Source of the DNA: JBBSEX01 sp038239345
GTDB lineage: Bacteria; Acidobacteriota; Terriglobia; Bryobacterales; Bryobacteraceae
Reading direction: 5' to 3'
Assembly: GCA_038239345.1 (NCBI GenBank)
Contig: JBBSEX010000013.1
Coordinates: 62,001 to 126,000 of the forward strand
DNA: 64,000 nt
A model generated the notes under the pieces. The model was not told the DNA's origin, did no database searches, and saw only the letters and a program-made list of their open reading frames with translations. The translations under genes were made by a program, and so were the position numbers. Shown one piece after another: positions 60,185-64,000 of this stretch. The number at the start of each line of letters is the position of its first letter. The stretch's first letter is position 1.

Positions 60185-61737
60185 GCCCGGAGGACCCAGG
60201 CACAGGACTTGGGCGATCAATCGAAGCCCGTAACGATCCGCTGATTGAGGAGCCTCCTGTCGTTTCCCCCAGCCGGTCGATTCTGAAAGACCTTCTCAAG
60301 GGTACGGCTCTTTATACCGTCGCCTTGTTTGTCCAAAGACTCGCGAGCATCATTCTGCTCCCGATAAACACCCGCTACTTGAGTCCGGCGGATTATGGGG
60401 TGCTGGAATTATTGGAGCAGGTGGCCACCGTTGTCAGTGTGCTGATGGGAGCGCATATCGCCGGATCGCTTGGTTTTTTTTATTTCGAGAAGAAGGCCGA
60501 ACGCCATCGGGAAGCCGTAGTGTCAACGACATTTCTGGGTGCAACTCTGGTGGGCTCCGTGGCCGCCATCGTCGGCCTTCTCTTTGCGAAGCAGATAGGC
60601 ATCCTGGTTTTCGGCACCGACGATTATCGCCAATACCTGACGCTTGCGTTTCTTGCCTTCCCCGTGAGTTTCATGTTGGAAGCAGCTCTTAGCTGGCTTC
60701 GGGTGATTAATAAGCCGACTGTTTTCGCGCTTGCTTCGGCCCTCCGCGTCACCGTGACGATTGTCGCCACCATTCTGCTGGTAGCCGTCTTCCAGTTGCG
60801 CGTGCTCGGCGTGCTTATCAGTAATCTCGCCGCCGCCGGCCTGTTAAGCGTAGCCTTGATGGTCTATTGTTTTCAGCGGACGCGAATCACTTTCGACGTT
60901 CGATTATTCGGCCGCATGGCACGATTCGCAGTGCCCCTCGCGCTCGGCACCATGGGAATGTTTGTCATCCACTTCGGCGATCGATTTATCCTGCCGCATT
61001 ACCGACCACTTTCTGAACTGGGCATATACGGCATCGGATACAAAATCGGCATGCTGATTAGCTTTCTATCGGGCGCATTTCACAGCTACTGGACAGCGCA
61101 GGTATTCGACATCGTGCGGCGCGAAGATGGCCCCAAGATAATCGCCCGGGTTTTCACTTATATGATGGCGTTCCTGCTATTTTTCGCCCTGGGACTTATC
61201 GTATTCAGCCGACCGGCATTGCGAATCTTGACAACGCCAGGCTTTCAAGGCGCCGCTGACATCGTGCCTTTGATCGTCGCCGCCTACCTCTTGCGCTCCA
61301 TCGCCGAATTTTTTCGTTCCCTGTTTCTTGCCGCGGGTCGCCCTTCCTTCGATGCACTTTGCACTTGGGCGGGAGCAGCGGTATGCCTGGGGTCGTATTT
61401 CCTATTGATACCGCGGTACGGAATCTGGGGTGCGGCTGGCGCAACGAACTTGGCGTTTCTGGTGATCGCCGTGATGTCGATGACGTGGACCTATCGCTTG
61501 ATCCCTTATCGGCTGGAAAATGCGCGGTTGGCTAAGCTCGCCATAACAGGGGGACTTCTGGTGGCAACCTATTTGCTTCTTCCCGTCCAGAATCTGTTGT
61601 TACAAATTGGCCTGGCCATCGCGCTCACCCTTGCCTTCCCGGCAATATTATTCGCTATACGGTTCCCCGGTGCGGGAGAGATAGAACACGGGCGGCGATT
61701 AGCCCGTTCCATGTTGGCGAAGATCGTTAGCCGCTAA
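60181..61737 (+). CDS. Oligosaccharide flippase (Wzx/MATE-like)
   Basis: 518 aa from ATG 60181. A cytosolic N-terminus of ~40 residues, then 12-14 helices starting DLLKGTALYTVALFVQRLASIILLPINTRYLSPADYGVLELLEQ, the typical start of polysaccharide biosynthesis export proteins; LGTMGMFVIHFGDRFILPHYRPLSELGIYGIGYKIG begins the second half. Exporter of undecaprenyl-linked oligosaccharide. With the ligase it forms a minimal surface-glycan pair; no glycosyltransferases are adjacent here. ATG overlaps the previous stop (ATGA). Confidence 0.88.
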   Translation: MSPEDPGTGLGRSIEARNDPLIEEPPVVSPSRSILKDLLKGTALYTVALFVQRLASIILLPINTRYLSPADYGVLELLEQVATVVSVLMGAHIAGSLGFFYFEKKAERHREAVVSTTFLGATLVGSVAAIVGLLFAKQIGILVFGTDDYRQYLTLAFLAFPVSFMLEAALSWLRVINKPTVFALASALRVTVTIVATILLVAVFQLRVLGVLISNLAAAGLLSVALMVYCFQRTRITFDVRLFGRMARFAVPLALGTMGMFVIHFGDRFILPHYRPLSELGIYGIGYKIGMLISFLSGAFHSYWTAQVFDIVRREDGPKIIARVFTYMMAFLLFFALGLIVFSRPALRILTTPGFQGAADIVPLIVAAYLLRSIAEFFRSLFLAAGRPSFDALCTWAGAAVCLGSYFLLIPRYGIWGAAGATNLAFLVIAVMSMTWTYRLIPYRLENARLAKLAITGGLLVATYLLLPVQNLLLQIGLAIALTLAFPAILFAIRFPGAGEIEHGRRLARSMLAKIVSR

Positions 61738-61767
61738 CTTGGAACGGCGATGTGCGCGACTGAGCCC

Positions 61768-62535
61768 TCAAAGACCAGCGTCCCAATCATAGCCTTCCTT
61801 GGCCCAATAGTCAGCAGGGCGTTCGTTGGTGTAGGTGATGGTGCTAACGCGCTTGATGTTCTTAATTCCATACTTTACCGGAATTGCCAATCGCAACGGC
61901 GCGCCATGTTCCAGGGTGATTGGTGTGCCGTTCATTTCATAGCAAAGCAGCGTTTGCGGATGCATGGCACTCGCCATATCGAGGCCTACGAAGTACTCCT
62001 CATCGGGAGTTTGCATGCTCACATAACGAGCACCCGTCGATTGCGGCGCGAAAGCCGCGGTGAAATCCGAAAACCGCGCGCCCGCCCAATGAGCGATCAC
62101 ACTCCAGCCCTCGATGCATTTGAGTTGGGTCGTGTGCTCGGTGCGGGGCAGACTGTGGATTTCGCGAATCCCTACAGGGCGCGATTCAGCTTGTTTGGTC
62201 AGATGGTTTATCGTCAGATTCCAAACTGCCGGATCGAAATCGTCCCCTAGACCGATGTCGCCATTGACGCGCATCTTCTGCACTTCGTCAGGTGAGAACG
62301 TGGGGGCTAATCGAGCCTCGCCATAGACGCGAGCGATGCGCTCATTGAATTGAAGAGTGCGCCGGAGCGGGCTGGCCAATGAGTCCACCTGAGGCCGCGT
62401 CCGCAGCCAATACCAGCCACCCCAGGCCCCAATCCCCGCAACGCCCATGGTTATAAACGCCCGTCGAGTCCGGCTCGCTGACTCTTCTTCGGGGGTCAGA
62501 ACACGGCTCGGCTTCAAGTCTTTATTCTCCGTCAT
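61768..62535 (-). CDS. MsrP/YedY-like molybdopterin oxidoreductase, membrane-anchored
   Basis: 255 aa. SRTRRAFITMGVAGIGAWGGWYWL is a twin-arginine/transmembrane start. The catalytic domain has NLTINHL..., EIHSLPRTEHTTQLKCIEGWSVIAHWAGARFSDF with the Mo-ligand Cys of sulfite-oxidase-fold enzymes, and YEMNGTPITLEHGAPLRLAIPVKYGIKNIKRVSTI. Probably a periplasmic reductase of oxidised methionine or a related S/N-oxide. ATG 62535 lies inside the cytochrome b reading frame (14 bp overlap), so it is translationally coupled to that partner. Confidence 0.88.
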   Translation of the reverse strand: MTENKDLKPSRVLTPEEESASRTRRAFITMGVAGIGAWGGWYWLRTRPQVDSLASPLRRTLQFNERIARVYGEARLAPTFSPDEVQKMRVNGDIGLGDDFDPAVWNLTINHLTKQAESRPVGIREIHSLPRTEHTTQLKCIEGWSVIAHWAGARFSDFTAAFAPQSTGARYVSMQTPDEEYFVGLDMASAMHPQTLLCYEMNGTPITLEHGAPLRLAIPVKYGIKNIKRVSTITYTNERPADYWAKEGYDWDAGL

Positions 62536-63199
62536 CGGATGCCTCCCTGACAGCAACAAGCGTGTGCCCGGCCACCATGGAGCGAAAATTGTCCCACCCG
62601 GCTATCATCACCTGGATGACGTGAACGATAAAGAAGAAGACGAACGCGGCCATCAGCCAGAAGTGCTCCGCCCGAGCCCATTCATAGCCGCCCAAGATGC
62701 TTGTCAACCAACCAAGCTGAACAGGTTTGTATATAGCCAATCCCGACACCAGGCTGCCCGCACCCATCAGGATCACACCGCTATAAGCAATTCTCTGCGC
62801 CGCATTGTATTTGCCCTGCGGAGGAGAGTCCTTCCTAAGATGCAGATCGTGAAGAGTGACACGAATCGCGTCGCGTAGTGAATGGCGGTTTGGAACAAGA
62901 ATCCGCCACTCCCCGGATATGAGGAGATAGACCACGTAGATAATTCCGTTGAGGGCAAACAACCACATGAAGAAGAAATGCAAAGCCATTCCTTCCGACA
63001 GACGCTGCGGTAAAGAAAGTATTTTGTAGAACCAATCGGGGAAGAAGTGAACCAAGGTCGTGTCATTCCAGCCGAGACGGTAGACGTCGTTAGCCCAATA
63101 GATCATCAGACCGCTCCAGATCATGATGGTGAGCAGGGGAAAGCTGATCCAATGGAGCCAGCGGATGGCGAGCGGATGCTTCTCTACAATCTGCTTCAT
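62522..63199 (-). CDS. Cytochrome b (b561/thiosulfate-reductase type) partner of the molybdoenzyme
   Basis: 225 aa, four to five transmembrane helices. HPLAIRWLHWISFPLLTIMIWSGLMIYW carries the first haem His (RWLHW); GMALHFFFMWLFALNGIIYVVYLLISGEW, IAYSGVILMGAGSLVSGLAIYKP and EHFWLMAAFVFFFIVHVIQVMIAG carry the other haem ligands. It would pass quinol electrons to the MsrP-like protein encoded downstream. Confidence 0.88.
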   Translation of the reverse strand: MKQIVEKHPLAIRWLHWISFPLLTIMIWSGLMIYWANDVYRLGWNDTTLVHFFPDWFYKILSLPQRLSEGMALHFFFMWLFALNGIIYVVYLLISGEWRILVPNRHSLRDAIRVTLHDLHLRKDSPPQGKYNAAQRIAYSGVILMGAGSLVSGLAIYKPVQLGWLTSILGGYEWARAEHFWLMAAFVFFFIVHVIQVMIAGWDNFRSMVAGHTLVAVREASDDGE

Positions 63200-63250
63200 G
63201 GCCAGTCTTCTATTTCATCCATGCATTGCTGTAGCATACTCGAAGAGCGA

Positions 63251-64000
63251 TTAACGCTGGGCCGCTCCCGCTCTTCCCATGATCGGCCATACATCCACAA
63301 CTTGATCCCCACGAGTCAAATAATAACGATCATAGACATTCGTGCTCATGTCCAGGTTCGATGGATAGATCTCCACCCGGTCGCCGATCTTGTAGTCGCG
63401 GTCTGTCTCTTTCCAAACCAGAAGCCCATACTCGGCACCTTGATTCTGAACTTTCACTTCCGGGCGGCCCTTCACCGCGTCCGTCGGTTTCAGCAAAGCT
63501 TTGTTGCCGGCATCGATAGTGCACTGGCCGGGATGGCGCTTGCTGATCACCGTGGATAGAACCGTGAGCGACGATCCGAAATCGTCAAAAGTGGCGGGGT
63601 TATCTTTTCCGCCGATTTCGCGATAGAGCGTATCCATGAATATAAACGAGCCCGCTTGCAGCTCGGTTAAGCCTTTAATTTCCGAATCGACGTTGTAGGT
63701 ACCCGTGCTTCCTCCCGTTATGATTTCGATGGGTAGCCCCACTTTCCGGGCAGCCGCCGCGGTCTCCAACATTCCAGACAAATCAGACCGCGATTTCTTC
63801 ATGCGCTCGTCGAATCCATGCGTGTGGGCGGCTCCGCCTGAATAGCCCATGATCCCGAAGAGCTTCAGGTTGGACGATGAATCCACCTGTTTTGCGAGAG
63901 CGAGTGCCGGTTCGCCGGCCTCAATGCCATGGCGAGAGAGACCGGCATACACATCGACGACAGTTCTCAACTTGATGTTCTCGGAATGCGCCGCATCCTG
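63251..64000 (-). CDS. DSD1/D-threonine-aldolase-like PLP enzyme, 5' end outside window
   Basis: Open through the right edge (~250 residues visible). Alanine-racemase-like fold: LRTVVDVYAGLSRHGIEAGEPALALAK, FGIMGYSGGAAHTHGF, GLPIEIITGGSTGTYN (PLP phosphate loop), FIFMDTLYREIGG and CTIDAGNKALLKPTDAVKG match the D-threonine aldolase/D-serine dehydratase family. In the C-terminal metal-site block, where these enzymes usually have P-S-H followed by Cys or x-Asp, this one has PSNLDMSTNVYDRYYLTRGDQVVDVWPI: Asn replaces His. Activity may be altered. The PLP Lys is outside the window. Confidence 0.85.
   Translation of the reverse strand, partial: QDAAHSENIKLRTVVDVYAGLSRHGIEAGEPALALAKQVDSSSNLKLFGIMGYSGGAAHTHGFDERMKKSRSDLSGMLETAAAARKVGLPIEIITGGSTGTYNVDSEIKGLTELQAGSFIFMDTLYREIGGKDNPATFDDFGSSLTVLSTVISKRHPGQCTIDAGNKALLKPTDAVKGRPEVKVQNQGAEYGLLVWKETDRDYKIGDRVEIYPSNLDMSTNVYDRYYLTRGDQVVDVWPIMGRAGAAQR

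Noticed and set aside
61750..62250. Plus-strand frame of 166 codons opposite the MsrP-like gene
   Set aside because: Lies over the conserved molybdoenzyme frame and has no family pattern.

Overview
The window looks like chromosomal DNA of an acidobacterium close to Solibacter/Bryobacter (Acidobacteriota, Bryobacterales). Evidence: three secreted proteins carry the Solibacter-type module that opens with V-V/A-N-A/G-A-S and a P-G-S or G-G-E loop (TIGR03437-like; 6836-8425, 8428-11433, 14970-16826). There is also an Oar-like TonB-dependent receptor with an N-terminal carboxypeptidase-regulatory domain, a seven-blade SBBP propeller protein, and He_PIG repeat proteins. GC content is moderately high and genes are packed tightly on both strands. 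I see no rRNA, tRNA, CRISPR array, intact insertion sequence or prophage.

Layout. 1-8.4 kb: metabolic genes (5'-truncated amidohydrolase, cmk, lysC; facing them a LolA-like carrier, pdxH, an ALDH7-type aldehyde dehydrogenase and an SPL-type radical SAM protein). 6.8-21.4 kb: mostly secreted or surface proteins, two decayed small genes (12264-13448) and a P460-type cytochrome pair. 21.5-25 kb: an overlapping minus-strand operon of SDR, N-formylglutamate-amidohydrolase-like protein and two transglutaminases. 25.7-30 kb: an envelope O-acylation module (MBOAT acyltransferase plus two exported SGNH proteins). 30-35 kb: tandem HD-GYP protein, SDR, AlkD-like repair protein, mqnD, orphan HPt, esterase. 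35-42.4 kb: second radical SAM protein, then a one-direction run (membrane protein, winged-helix regulator, uppS, PfkB kinase, GT39-like membrane protein, DapF-like epimerase, UDP-sugar dehydrogenase) directed at the cell envelope. 42.4-52.7 kb: NtrC-type regulator, secreted zincin-like protein, TonB-dependent receptor, Tat-exported aminotransferase, SulP-like transporter, hydantoinase A. 52.7-61.7 kb: secreted proteins of unknown role, methyltransferase, O-antigen ligase and flippase. 61.8-64 kb: MsrP-like molybdoenzyme with its cytochrome b, and a truncated DSD1/D-threonine-aldolase-like enzyme.

Two general features stand out. Several genes without a Shine-Dalgarno sequence have a TANNNT -10 box ending only 5-10 nt before the start codon, four of them exactly 6 nt, which implies leaderless mRNAs. 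Three convergent gene pairs end on a shared four-base string in which both stop codons are interleaved. The most unusual gene-level observations are the exported PLP aminotransferase next to a TonB receptor and a SulP-like permease, the MBOAT + SGNH + SGNH module, a DapF homologue with a catalytic Cys replaced by Ser, and a haem-less P460-like lipoprotein beside a two-haem-motif P460 cytochrome. All functional names are from reading the sequence and remembered family signatures; no database search was run.
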